Shown here: positions 53,839 to 64,000 of the stretch, one piece after another
How positions within the stretch are numbered: position 1 is the stretch's first letter
Layout: each line of letters opens with the position of its first letter
DNA from: Prostheceraeus crozeri
Taxonomy: Eukaryota > Platyhelminthes > Polycladida > Euryleptidae
Assembly (NCBI GenBank): GCA_907163375.1
Contig: CAJQUW010003017.1
Location: forward strand, 186,001 to 250,000
DNA length: 64,000 nucleotides
Direction: 5' to 3'
Position numbers and translations under genes: made by a program
Notes under the pieces: generated by a model
What the model was told of the DNA's origin: nothing
What the model saw: only the letters and a program-made list of their open reading frames with translations
The model's database searches: none

Positions 53839-54299
53839 TTTGAGAAAAATAAAATGTGTCATTCTTTATTCCTATGTAAGCAGACAAATCTCAAAATCAA
53901 AGTAAAAAATAGTATGTGTGTGCAGACTAAGAACTTAAAGTGCATGAAATATTGCAATCAGGATATGAACTGAACTTGAACTAAAATTAAATCTATAAAT
54001 CACTCATTCTGACTGAGTGTAATAATAATGATGGGCTAATCACTTGAAGATTTAGGTTCACTCTGAAAATATTGATGAAACTGAAGAGCAAATCATAGGA
54101 GCTCATTCTAAAACAGTCTACAAATTTATCAAATTCATAATTTTTTCTAATGTGCTTTTTCAATTTAAATAATTCTCACATGTAAATGAGGTTGCGGATT
54201 AGGATTGATAATCAGAGAGCTTGAGAACACGGAGTTAAACTTTAAATATTGTAGATGCGGATGTGGATGCTTATCCAACTTCTGTCCTCAAGCGATTTG

Positions 54300-55060
54300 C
54301 TCAGTTCAGAACATAGCAACTTTCTTCCTCTTCTTCTCAGCCAAGATCGGTCCACTGCTGGACGAAGGCCTCCGCATGACTTTCCCAATAGTCCGGGGGA
54401 CCTGCTGACACTTTCTTCATAAATTCTCGCACAAAGGGCTTAGTAGCATGGATTTGTAGATCTTGAAACGCTGAATACAAAAATCAAATTCTTAGGTGTC
54501 ACAGTCAGTCGCTTTCGGTTATAGGTAAGGTTAAAGGATTCACATTGGAATCCAAATGTAAAATTCAGGAAATATCTGTGAATTGTGAATCACTTGGCAA
54601 TTTTCGTACATTTTCTTTTGCAGAATGCCATGAAATTTGAAACATGATTGAGTTCAGAACATCAACTTCGATATAAAAGTTGAAGTGAGTCACATTGTTC
54701 AGTGTTTGATGTCTGAGAGTCTATACAAAATGAGTAAATTTCATGTTTTTACTTAATCTTGGCGAGTTTACTCGTTCTACGCGCCATATTATGTCTGGCC
54801 CAACTCTATTTCAATCATACTGCCGACTCCAGGACATCCTTCACACCAGTTCACCCTCTGATTCAATCGTTCTTCCTCCGGTACCTTCTTGTTATTTTGA
54901 GCATCGCTCTTTCCATCGTATACTGAGTAACTTCGAGTCTTGAGCGTTGTTTCTTCGCAGTTGTCCATGTTTCACATCCGTAAGTCATCACTGGCAAAAT
55001 ACACTGGTCGAAGACTTATCTCTTTAAGCAGATTGGAATTTTGCTTTTAAACATTGCAAT
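54300..55060 (-). mobile_element. LINE relic (reverse-transcriptase C-terminal region)
   Basis: The minus strand near 54,965-55,005 encodes ILPVMTYGCETWT and continues ERAMLKITR, the classic tail of non-LTR reverse transcriptases. The rest is degenerate. Confidence 0.65.
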
Positions 55061-56469
55061 ACAATAGATTATTTAACCCTTGGAGAGTTTTTATGGCTAT
55101 ATAGCTCTAATGAGCACAAATCGATTCATTTATTTAGGACATATAGTACAAAAGCACGGTAAATGAAAGAAAGAAAGATACATAATCGTCATGCCTTTGA
55201 GGTGCACATTATTCGAATATTATCTCTTGCATCAGGTCTAGCTTTGGCTATCCGTTTTCATGACCTATTTAATTATTTGACGTTATAAGTAATTTGAAAT
55301 CTGGCATTTGTTTGATGTTTTCACGAACTCTTAATTAGAAGATTTAGAATGTAATGAAATATGAACAAGCATCAAGAAATAGGAGTAGCAACAAAAGGTT
55401 AAATCACATCCACAGATTTTCGATGCATGAAATGAAAGTCATGAGAATATCGGAATGAGCAAGAATTCACAAGACAGGAATGAAAATATTAAACCTCCAA
55501 GGATCCTTGAAATCTGCTTAAAGATGATCAAATTCATCAGTGCAGAACTCTGTGATGGAGATAGGTTATTGATATTCCGCAAGTGCACATAACTCTATAA
55601 GCAAAATGTACCAAATTATACACTTGGAAGAATAGGACTTAGGCCTGTTTATGCATATATTGAAGACATAGTAAAGTCCTAGCTTCCGCTAGACAGGTTT
55701 CGCAAAAGTGCACATCTCCTTCGGAATGAACAACTAAACTTGAGATATTTGTTTAAACATTTTTATGCTTAATCGATTACATGCGTATGCTTTCACAAAA
55801 TGTTGTTATTTTCTAACGTTCATTATCGGATGAGAATTATCATATATTGCTGAATGAGGAGAAGTGGATAAGTTGTGTCTATCAGTTAGGGTGTGTTGAT
55901 AACAATATGCATAAAAATAATAGGCCGACAAGTCTGAAATGCGAGGACACATTGCCTCCAAACAGTTATAATAGTTGAATTATCTCAAGGTTGTGACAAA
56001 GTTGGCAACGTTCAAGCTGTAGAAAGTCTCAGTTAACGATTAAGGTACTGTTCCCTGTTCTATCAAAGTTAACTCTGTGCGCTCATAAAGAACCTGCCTA
56101 CCTATGAAATGTGAGCCCTATTGTTTTTCGCGACAAGCTGCAACTGATATGCTGGCAGATGCATCATAAACTTATTATCCGATTTGATCATCAAACCGTC
56201 AACCATACTTACGATTTCATAAATACTAAAGATGGAACCCAACCTTTTGGTGGAATGCAAAAATCAGAAATAAACGCCACTTTGGCACCCACCGTGATTC
56301 ATCACTCTCACGCATGCATAGACAGGTGACACATTTTCTCACACACATGGATTTCTTTACTATGCGGCTATCTATCGGTGTCTGTGCATTGTCTAGAATG
56401 CTTGTGGCAGACGAGAACAATGCTGTGTAATCGAAAGACATCAAACTCATTCATCTCATTTGGTTTGTA
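55061..56469. other. Host intergenic, nothing recognised
   Basis: AT-rich sequence, no supported gene. Confidence 0.4.
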
Positions 56470-57060
56470 TCTCTCAGTAACATGCGAACTGCTGTACTGA
56501 AAGCTTACCAAAACGACTATCATAGGGGTCAAGCTGAGGCTTATACAGTGGTCAATGAAACGTTGCCACCGGCGTCATCAGTGGTCACGTGTTGTTTGGT
56601 CGGATGAGGCAGCTGTGCGATTAAAATTCAAAGATAGACGTATACGCCTTTAGCTAAAGTCTGGGCAAGACATGATCGTTTTTTTCGTTTTTTTACATCG
56701 AGGAGTCAGGACGATTGTAGGAAATCGCTCATCTGGGGAGACATTTGAAGTGATGGTCGCAGCTCACTACATGTTATGAGGGAAAACATGAACTCTGAAC
56801 CCTACGTTCGAGTGCTCGAAGAACATGTTTATCCTTTAGCATTCAGTTTAGGTGATCCATCATCTGATTAGATTCTCATGGATGACAATGCTCCATGCCA
56901 GGGTAACTCAATTGTATAAAAGACAGGCAGGAATATGAACCTCAGACTGGCTGGCAAAGTCTCCTGACTTTAATCCAATCGAACATGTCTTGTCTATAGT
57001 CTATAAACATCAATCGTTCATCACATTTGTCACTTGAGATAGTAGGCTGAGAGAATTGAG
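56470..57060 (+). mobile_element. Tc1/mariner transposase relic
   Basis: Broken plus-strand frames contain WSRVVWSDEAAV near 56,590 and LAKSPDFNPIEHVL near 56,960, catalytic-domain blocks of Tc1-like transposases, with many stops between them. Confidence 0.65.
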
Positions 57061-57063
57061 AGA

Positions 57064-58566
57064 TTGAAAGCCCAAGGTGGAAGTGTGGGCCTACCTTTGT
57101 GTCACGATGGTCCAAATGCCTCATCAGAAATTGCCATGAAATCTTCAAAAAAAGCAAAGTTGATGATAAATGTTCACCTAGCCCTGATAAAGTCAATAAA
57201 GAGAAAGTACCAAATACGCAGAAAATTAGCCAGCACGCTAAAAGACGTCAGTAGAAAGTTTCTTGGTGCCAAGAGTCATCTGAGACAGTTGCTGCAGACA
57301 GATTGCAGGACCATAAATAATGCTACCATCAACATTGCTCGGTCAAATCCAATTCGTCACTTAGTCATTTCCTTCTATTGTCGTGATGATAATTCCAGAC
57401 TTGCATCAGGGAAGAAAGAGTTTATTAGGATTCGTGGACAGTCTTTTCAGAAGAGGTATCTGCTGTTTTCTATCAGTGACCTGCACATGAAATATATGTC
57501 CGAAAATTCAACAGAAAAGATTTCTCGGTCATTGTTCTTTTTATTGAAGCCAAAACAAGTTGTGAAGTCCAAGATTTCTGACAGACAGTTATGCATGTGC
57601 ATAAAATGTGAAAATCCTCGATTGCTCCTCCAGGCATTACGAAATATCAAAGTTCTCAAGTCATCAAGTATGTCTGAAAATCTTCGACAAATTGTATGTT
57701 CGCCTTATTCAGAGTTGTGCTGTTCGCGCCTGTGTCCAGAATGTCAATCAAGGAGTGTGTGTCCAAGGGAGGAAGATGGGTCATTTTTGTCATCGTTGTC
57801 AACAATTCCGTATGTCCAATGGCAGCGAATCAAAGACAGAGAAGTCTCGGTAGCACTCACCAAGCGTGTTCAACTCACTGATTCTGTCCAGAAGCTAGCT
57901 CTGAAGTGTGAAACTGCGATGGAAATGTATGCATATCACCAATTCTCCTTCACTAACCAATATCATGAAATGAGGCTAGCGAAGCAAATGATGTCAACAG
58001 ATGAAATCTGTTTGCTGGTGGATTTCAGTGAAAATTACACAATGAAATTTGGGAATGAAGTCCAATCGGCACACTTCGGCTACAATGAGCAAATTACTAT
58101 TCACCAAGGAGTAGCATATGCACAAAATGAGGAACCGAAATGTTTTGCGACACTAAGTACGGACAGGCGGAAAACAGCCGAAGGAGTGGTGGCACATATT
58201 CACAAAGATCTCGATTTGATTGACAGGACATATGTAAGGAAATTGATTATCTTCTCTGATAGCCCTAGTTCACGGTACCGTAACCGTTCTACTGTTCAGC
58301 TTCTTGCTCGACTTTGCGATTTTTTTCATATCGATTCTCTAGAATGGTATTTCAGTAAGAGTGGGCACGGTAAAAGCGCAGCGGATGGCGTCGGCGCTGT
58401 TTTGAAACGAACATGGGATTCGCATGTTTCGAATGGAGAGTTTATTGATAACCTGGGAGATTTATGCGATTTGACAAAAAATGTGGATACTTTGATAACC
58501 ACTGTGTCCAAAGAGGAAATCGACAGAAAGATATATTGGAAGTCAAACTTGCGTGACAAGGAGGGT
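57064..58566 (+). CDS. Large exon of a transposon-derived protein of unknown class
   Basis: About 500 codons are open and end at a good splice donor (AGGAGG|GTGAGT at 58566-58567). Blocks VQWQRIKDREV, LLVDFSENYTMKFGNEVQSA, IIFSDSPSSRYRNRSTVQLL and WYFSKSGHGKSAADGVGAVLKR match a family of uncharacterised proteins repeated in many invertebrate genomes. The acidic residues in the D-F-S-E-N and F-S-D-S-P-S-S blocks suggest a DDE-type nuclease core, but the superfamily is not named here. A Cys cluster (CCSRLCPECQSRSVC) lies near residue 222. The 5' start and further exons are unresolved. Confidence 0.55.
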
Positions 58567-58587
58567 GAGTTATTTTATATTTTATAA

Positions 58588-59028
58588 TGTTACTTTTTGT
58601 GTAGATATGAATGCTTACTCTGATGATTGACGATCAAAATTCAACTGCAGGATTTGCTGCATTTTTACCGACCGTGGCCTACATGTAGCCTATCTATGGA
58701 GAGCGACATGAATAGAAATGAACTGTTGTTGCCTTCTAGTCTTGCTCATTCAGTAGGCCTAAAGCTACATTATCAAGCCTCTTCCTATAGCTTCTGACTG
58801 CAAACATTGATCAGGCCTATTGAAAAAATCATTCTGCTGTAGAGGTCTCATAATGATAATTGCTTGAACTTGATATAAAGAAGAAAAATTGAGAGCTTGG
58901 TAGATTTTATGCATAAAATCACATTTGATCTAGGGCCTATACTTATTCTAGAATTTTTATTCATTATTTTGACATCATGAATGCATCACGAGATAGGCCA
59001 TAGGCCTATACACGTCATTTTTATTTTC
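58588..59028. other. Host flank of element C, nothing recognised
   Basis: Non-coding sequence with several TAGGCCTA motifs. The six bases CCCGTG at 59029-59034 are the expected left target duplication of element C. Confidence 0.4.
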
Positions 59029-59034
59029 CCCGTG

Positions 59035-59543
59035 AGTAATGGGCAAAAGACCGTTCCAGGACACCATAAAATTCAAAAAAATGGTATCTTTAAAAACGAC
59101 ATAAATTCATGAATTTGAACCCTTTTTCAGGTTTTTAAGACCTAAATACATGAATTTAGTCCATTCAAAAAGTACCATTTTTTCAAAAATGGTACTTTTT
59201 AAAAACGACATAAATTCATGAATTTGAACCCTTTTTCAGGTTATGAAGACCTAAATTCATAAATTTGGGCGTTTTTAAAAATACCCAATTTTCAAATTTT
59301 TCAAAATCTCAAATTTGTGATTATGACATTTTTCATTGCTTAAATCATGAACGTTCCAGGACACCGAAAAAAATCAGAAAAGTTAAGAATCTCAAATTTG
59401 TGATTATGACATTTTTCATTGCTTAAATCATGACCGTTCCAGGACACCGAAAATCATAAAAGTTGAGAATTTCAAATTCATGAATTTTATCCATCTTTCA
59501 GGTTTTTAAAATATATCATGTGACTAATAATATTTCTTTAAAA
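59035..59543 (+). repeat. Left terminal inverted repeat of element C
   Basis: Similar to the B repeats but shorter. GACCGTTCCAGGACACC-type motifs occur at 59049, 59349 (one base different) and 59432, one module fewer than in B. The inner limit is approximate. Confidence 0.88.
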
Positions 59544-59650
59544 ATGGAAGAAACAAAAGTGGAAGGAACTTCAGAAATGGAAGGAACCTCAAGAATATAT
59601 CCTTCGTTATCATATGAACGTAGTTCTACTTTAATGGACATTGAAAAAAA
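59544..59650 (+). CDS. Short upstream frame, possible N terminus of the next gene
   Basis: ATG 59544 opens 35 codons with a Glu/Thr/Ser-rich repeat (VEGTSEMEGTS). It ends at TGA 59651-59653 region overlapping ATG 59651 through an eight-A run (GAAAAAAAATGA). The layout and bases are the same in B. A -1 shift on A-AAA-AAA would fuse it to the membrane protein; leader-peptide or stop-start coupling is equally possible. Confidence 0.4.
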
Positions 59651-60256
59651 ATGAACATTGAAAAACACAAAGATAGAGTAAGGTATATGAAAGATAAGGA
59701 ATCTCAATTATTATTAAGATTAGAGCATTATAAAAAATTAAGAAGGAGATGGACTAAAGTTAAGAATGTAACACAAGGAATTGGCATATTCTTAACAATA
59801 AGTTTAGGTGCTTTAACAATTGTTATATCTTCAGGTGTTTTAGTAATTCCAGTAGTTGCTACAGCTTTAACAGGTACGGGTGTTTTTGCAACTTCACTTG
59901 TTACAATGTTAGATAAATCTTTAATAACTAAGAAACGAAAATCATTAAAAACTAAGCATTTACATATTAAAGAAGTCTATGATAAATTACACTACTACTT
60001 TCAAAGAGTATGTGATGATAATGTTATTACGTTAGATGAGATTGAAAAATTTGATCAAATAGCTAATGAAGTAAATCAAACCTTTCAATTACAGTCCGAA
60101 AAAGTTGATGATAAGAATAGACAGGATGGCAAAATTTCTAGTGATGGTAAAATTTCTAATGAAGAAAATGACAAAATTTTTTTAGAAGAGCTAAAAACTT
60201 TAAGCGAAAATTTAAGCAAAACTTTATTAAACAAAACTTTATTAAACAAAACTTAA
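59651..60256 (+). CDS. Membrane-spanning conserved protein (C copy)
   Basis: The 201-aa product is nearly identical to 45041-45646, with two differences in KLRRRWTKV. It has the same hydrophobic pair at about 40-90 and C-terminal coil, and ends in a short repeated NKTLL tail. It is the first substantial gene inside the left repeat. Confidence 0.6.
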   Translation: MNIEKHKDRVRYMKDKESQLLLRLEHYKKLRRRWTKVKNVTQGIGIFLTISLGALTIVISSGVLVIPVVATALTGTGVFATSLVTMLDKSLITKKRKSLKTKHLHIKEVYDKLHYYFQRVCDDNVITLDEIEKFDQIANEVNQTFQLQSEKVDDKNRQDGKISSDGKISNEENDKIFLEELKTLSENLSKTLLNKTLLNKT

Positions 60257-60377
60257 AACGAGAAAACTTTAAACGAAAAGATGTCAAACAACAAAGCAAT
60301 AAAAAAATAATTTGTTCAGTAAAATGTTTTTGTTGTATTCCAATGTTACCACAAAATTCAAATATTATATTTTAAAA

Positions 60378-61199
60378 ATGGATAAAATTAAAGCTGATAA
60401 TCAAAAAAGAATTAAACAATTAGAAGAGTTAATCAAACAAAGAAATATTATGAAAGAAAATCATCTTCAACATAGAATGATAAAAGCTGGCATTCAATCT
60501 GATATGTTTGAAAAAATGCAGCAAACCGAGCAAGTAAAAACTGATTTTGAGAAAACTATGAAACCATTTAAAACTCTTGAAAAAGAAAGTACAAATAATG
60601 ATAAACAAATTGATATAACAGATCCAGAGCACAAAACTATATTAGATGACTATGGATTACTAGAATCAAACATTAATAAGAAATTACCAAAATCTATGCA
60701 ATTTGAACATTCTATTTCATTTATAGATGGAAAAATAATACCTAGATTTTATCTCGGTCAAAAAGAAATATTTCCACAACCTTTTCGAGGTATAATTTTT
60801 TCACCAGATAAATCTCCTTTTAATTTAGATAGAAATTTTGTTGATCTTTTAAGAGGAGCAGCTTTAAATAATTATGCTGTAGAAGATCTCATAAAATATA
60901 AAGCTATGTTAGACAGAGTTGGTGCAGTAAAATCTCTTAGACGTTATAAACAATTAGAAAATTTATTATCAACGGGAGTTAGAGTAGGGAAAGGTTTATC
61001 TGAAAAACAGAAAACTGAAACAACCATATTTTTACCAGATGATCCACAAGAATTACTAAATAGATTAAATATTTTAATATCTGCAATAAAAGAAGGACAT
61101 AATTCTAGTTTCAATGAAATTCATGCTATATTGAAAAGACTGTTAGAAAAGAAGATTCTAAATGAAGAGGATTATAAAAGTGTAACCGGACATCTCTGA
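60378..61199 (+). CDS. Conserved Polinton-type unknown protein (C copy)
   Basis: ATG 60378 gives 273 aa, nearly identical to 44095-44919. The last residues differ (TGHL) because sequence around the following hairpin has diverged. A GGGC-TTC-GCCC hairpin at 61209-61219 follows the stop. Confidence 0.6.
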   Translation: MDKIKADNQKRIKQLEELIKQRNIMKENHLQHRMIKAGIQSDMFEKMQQTEQVKTDFEKTMKPFKTLEKESTNNDKQIDITDPEHKTILDDYGLLESNINKKLPKSMQFEHSISFIDGKIIPRFYLGQKEIFPQPFRGIIFSPDKSPFNLDRNFVDLLRGAALNNYAVEDLIKYKAMLDRVGAVKSLRRYKQLENLLSTGVRVGKGLSEKQKTETTIFLPDDPQELLNRLNILISAIKEGHNSSFNEIHAILKRLLEKKILNEEDYKSVTGHL

Positions 61200-61303
61200 T
61201 GTCCTCCAGGGCTTCGCCCGTAGCTGAAATATGTTGTTGTTTTTAATTTTTTATAAAAAAAATATTTCATAAAAAAATGTTTATTCAAAATTTTAACTAA
61301 AAA

Positions 61304-62092
61304 ATGTGTTCAGCAGATTTAGACAAAATTAATAATCATTTAGAAAATCTAACAGAGATTTTGGGTTCATCAAAATTTAGTACGACATTAAAAATTATAA
61401 CAACTACTTCATCACACACTTGTAATTTAGAACCCATTCTACATTTGGAACAAAATGAAAATTATCAAATTGCATTGACTAGTTTCTCTACATTTAACAC
61501 TATTCAAAACGTTATCAAAGATGTGAATGATCAATTTAGATATTCTACTGATAAAGGCAAAACATGGAAAATATTAACTTTTCTTCCTGGTTCTTACGAA
61601 GTTGAATCAATATCAAATGAAATTAAGAGACATTTAGGTATACCATTTAAAGATAAGAAACAATTACATTTTGCAGTTGAACCGGCAGTTAATAAATTTT
61701 CTCTTACTTTAGACGAAAATCATCAAGTTGATTTTAATCATGATAGATCATTGTCAAAGCTATTAGGATTTAATAAACAAACCTATAGTCAAGGTTATCA
61801 TTTAGGTGAGAAGATTCCAAAAATAACTGAAATAAATTCAATTGTTGTACATTGTGACATTATTGAAGGAGGATATATAAATGGTAAATTATCAAATTTA
61901 ATATTCAGTTTTCCAGCTTTTACTGTACCCATTGGTTATAGATTAAATGTATTTCCCCAAACATTAATATATTTCCCTATTACAAGAAAAACTATTAACA
62001 ACATTAACATTAGAATCACTGATGAGAAAGGACAAGAAATAAATTTTGGAGGTGAAGAGATTATGATAGATCTTTTGGTTCGAGAGGTATAA
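61304..62092 (+). CDS. Penton-like/minor capsid protein (C copy)
   Basis: The 262-aa product matches the B copy with a handful of changes. The region after its stop contains only one copy of the 21-bp unit that is amplified in B. Confidence 0.6.
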   Translation: MCSADLDKINNHLENLTEILGSSKFSTTLKIITTTSSHTCNLEPILHLEQNENYQIALTSFSTFNTIQNVIKDVNDQFRYSTDKGKTWKILTFLPGSYEVESISNEIKRHLGIPFKDKKQLHFAVEPAVNKFSLTLDENHQVDFNHDRSLSKLLGFNKQTYSQGYHLGEKIPKITEINSIVVHCDIIEGGYINGKLSNLIFSFPAFTVPIGYRLNVFPQTLIYFPITRKTINNINIRITDEKGQEINFGGEEIMIDLLVREV

Positions 62093-62183
62093 ACTCCCAC
62101 GCGAAGCTAGAGAAGTTTAATTTTCTTCTTCTTCTTTAGAGACAAAAAATAAAAAAATAAAAATAAAATTTTTTTATTAAAAA

Positions 62184-62950
62184 ATGAGTGAATTACCTCC
62201 ATTTAATAAAAAAAACTTAAATTTAATCATCATCCAAATTTATCTAATAAAGTTTTGTCAGTTATTTGTGGAAGATCAGGTTGTGGAAAAACGTATCTAT
62301 TGTTTAAAATTTTAACGACTCCAAATATTTTGGATTATAACAATCTTATAATTTATACAACAACGGCAGAACAACCCGTCTATCAATTTTTAAAATATGG
62401 ATTTGAAAATAATCTTAAAAAAACAGCAATTGCTTCATTATTCAAAGAATATGAAAAATCTGAAGATGAAGAAGAAATAAGTTCGTGGTGTGAAGAAGCA
62501 ACAAAAAATAATCAGTTAGTTGAAACCAATAAAAATAAGCATATAAAGATACAACTAATAGATGATAGTGGTAATATGCAAGATCCTAGTAAACTAGATA
62601 AAACAATGAAACATTGTGTAATTTTTGATGATTGTGTTAATGATAGAAATCAGTCAGTTCAGAGAAATTATTTCACAAGAGGTAGACATAATAACTGTAG
62701 TGTTTTTTATTTAACACAAAGTATGTATTCATTAGACGGAAGTGTTATTAGAAAGAATGCAAATATATTTATACTATTTGAAATAAATGCAAGAAACATA
62801 AGTGATTTGTTAAGAGATTTATGTGTAAGAAATAAAGATGAATTTAAACAATCGTGTAACAATGCTTGGTCAAAAGATTATGGCTTCATTACAATTAATG
62901 TTGATAAAAAAATTCATGATAGAGTTATAGAACATTTGTTTGCCGAGTGA
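62184..62950 (+). pseudogene. Packaging ATPase with N-terminal frameshift (C copy)
   Basis: The frame 62255-62950 is open with Walker A (ICGRSGCGKT) and Walker B (HCVIFDDCV). From ATG 62184 the frame is shifted because the A run has eight bases here and nine in B. The TAA present in B is a Leu codon in C. Translation from a non-ATG or internal start would still include Walker A, so function is uncertain. Confidence 0.85.
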
Positions 62951-63036
62951 TAAAAATATACAAATATAGTGTTATAATATTTTATTTTTTTTATTTTATG
63001 TATATATCAAATTTGTCTATCTTAGAAATTAGAAAA

Positions 63037-64000
63037 TTAAAAAGGTTCAGTAGCTATTCCATCAGGTAAAATTTTTCTTTTATCATCAAATGGATCTAAT
63101 GCTAATTTATGTTCTTCTTTTAAATACATGTTATGTTTTTTTGAATTAAGTCTATACTTACATGCTGTTTTTATTTCATTATTAAATAATACATTTTTAT
63201 AATCTTGAAATGTTATTTGATTAGCCACTGATGCCTTTGAAATTCCTTTTAATGTTTTATGTGTTTTAATATTATTAGTTGTATCATAACAGTAACATTT
63301 AGATTTTAAAAATATAGCTTCTGTTATGAAATCTTCATTTCCTTCTAATTCATCTTTTACTTTACATAAATCAGAAGGATGAATGATATCTTTTATTTTA
63401 TTAATTTCTTCATCAAGTGAAGAATTATACGGTATTGTTAATTCTAAGAAACCAGAATCGGTATCTGTAAAGTGTAATTTATAGTTTTTGCCATAAGCAG
63501 GTGCTAAATAATCATATATAAATCTATACATAAATACTTTAGCTAATTCTAATATAGTGAAACCAATAAAATTAAACTTATCATGTTTTACGCTAATTCG
63601 ACGTAAATGTACAGCACATAGTTCATCACTAAATCTAGTAGTTCTTTTATATGTAGGTTTCCTTGTTAAATTTTGAAACCTATCTTTATCATAAACTATT
63701 TCAATATTTTGTCTATTACGCACATTTTCTAAAGTCTTACCATAAAATGCATTATTCATTAATTTGAAGAACACGTTTCCAAAATCATCTTTATTTCTTT
63801 TAGCTATTTTACGTTTTTCAATATTGAACTCTATATAATTTTTTAACCACCTAGATTTTTGATAAAATAGTTTTCGATGTATTTTGGTGAGAATCATTCC
63901 ATGATCTAAATACCAATCTAGCATTCTTCCTTCAACAACATACTTTCCTTTATTGCTTTGTGTTAACATAAGTTTTTTTGTTGGTCTGTATTTTTAGGAA
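63037..64000 (-). CDS. PolB C-terminal half (C copy, cut by window)
   Basis: The 310-aa frame 63969-63037 carries motif B (LMNNAFYGKTLENV) and motif C (FTDTDS) and is open to its end, without the stop seen in B. Upstream the sequence enters the A-AAA-AAC junction at 63978-63972. The N-terminal part lies beyond the window. The residue after DTDS is Gly here and Val in B. Confidence 0.88.

Larger units (their letters stand above)
59035..64000. mobile_element. Polinton-type element C, B family, truncated by window
   Basis: The terminal sequence AGTAATGGGCAAAAG and the gene order (membrane protein, conserved unknown, penton-like, ATPase, then PolB on the other strand) match the right half of B in reverse orientation. 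Coding sequences are nearly identical to B. The flanking hexamer differs from that of B, so it is an independent insertion. The right end is outside the window. Confidence 0.93.

Overview
The window is animal (metazoan) nuclear DNA. Spliceosomal introns with GT-AG borders are visible, and there is a stomatin-type gene, LINE, Tc1/mariner and hAT-like relics, and tRNA-derived SINE-like pieces. The species cannot be named from sequence alone; a marine invertebrate is a reasonable guess. The most striking content is three Polinton/Maverick-type elements (virus-like DNA transposons) within 64 kb.

Element A (1 to about 19,850, left end outside the window) is moderately AT-rich. It carries a small basic protein, packaging ATPase, a conserved unknown gene, chromodomain integrase, pVI/pX-like basic protein, F54H12.2-type putative major capsid protein and adenain-like protease. 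A minus-strand trio follows: one TATA-binding-protein-like gene and two related PC4-like genes. Next come two tandem copies of a putative minor capsid gene and a protein-primed type B DNA polymerase (PolB) whose 5' end has two short introns. Several small unknown genes and a minisatellite-rich terminal region complete it. Many genes are broken by single frameshifts or stops, so A is a decaying copy; capsid, ATPase and basic-protein genes remain open.

From 19,850 to 29,917 there is host DNA with a LINE relic, a 75-bp tandem repeat, a Tc1-like relic and an intact hAT-like MITE with an 8-bp target duplication.

Element B (29,924-47,835) is complete: very AT-rich, terminal inverted repeats starting AG and ending CT, and a 6-bp target duplication TATGAC. 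It encodes adenain-like protease, a phospholipase A2-integrase fusion, a double-jelly-roll capsid candidate, minor capsid and coiled-coil fibre-like proteins, an unknown 412-aa protein, PolB, ATPase, a penton-like protein and two conserved unknowns. Its right terminal repeat is split by a 1.5-kb insertion flanked by 13-bp direct repeats.

From 47,842 to 59,034 there is host DNA with SINE/LINE pieces, an intronless stomatin-like gene, a Tc1 relic and a large transposon-derived exon.

Element C (59,035 to the window end) is a near-identical copy of the B family in opposite orientation, cut by the window edge inside PolB. B and C share two -1 reading-frame overlaps at poly-A slippery sequences, and B carries GC-rich triloop hairpins both between and inside genes.

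Together the elements encode replication (PolB), integration (integrase), virion assembly (capsid, minor capsid, protease, ATPase) and, in A, a candidate transcription module (TBP plus PC4).
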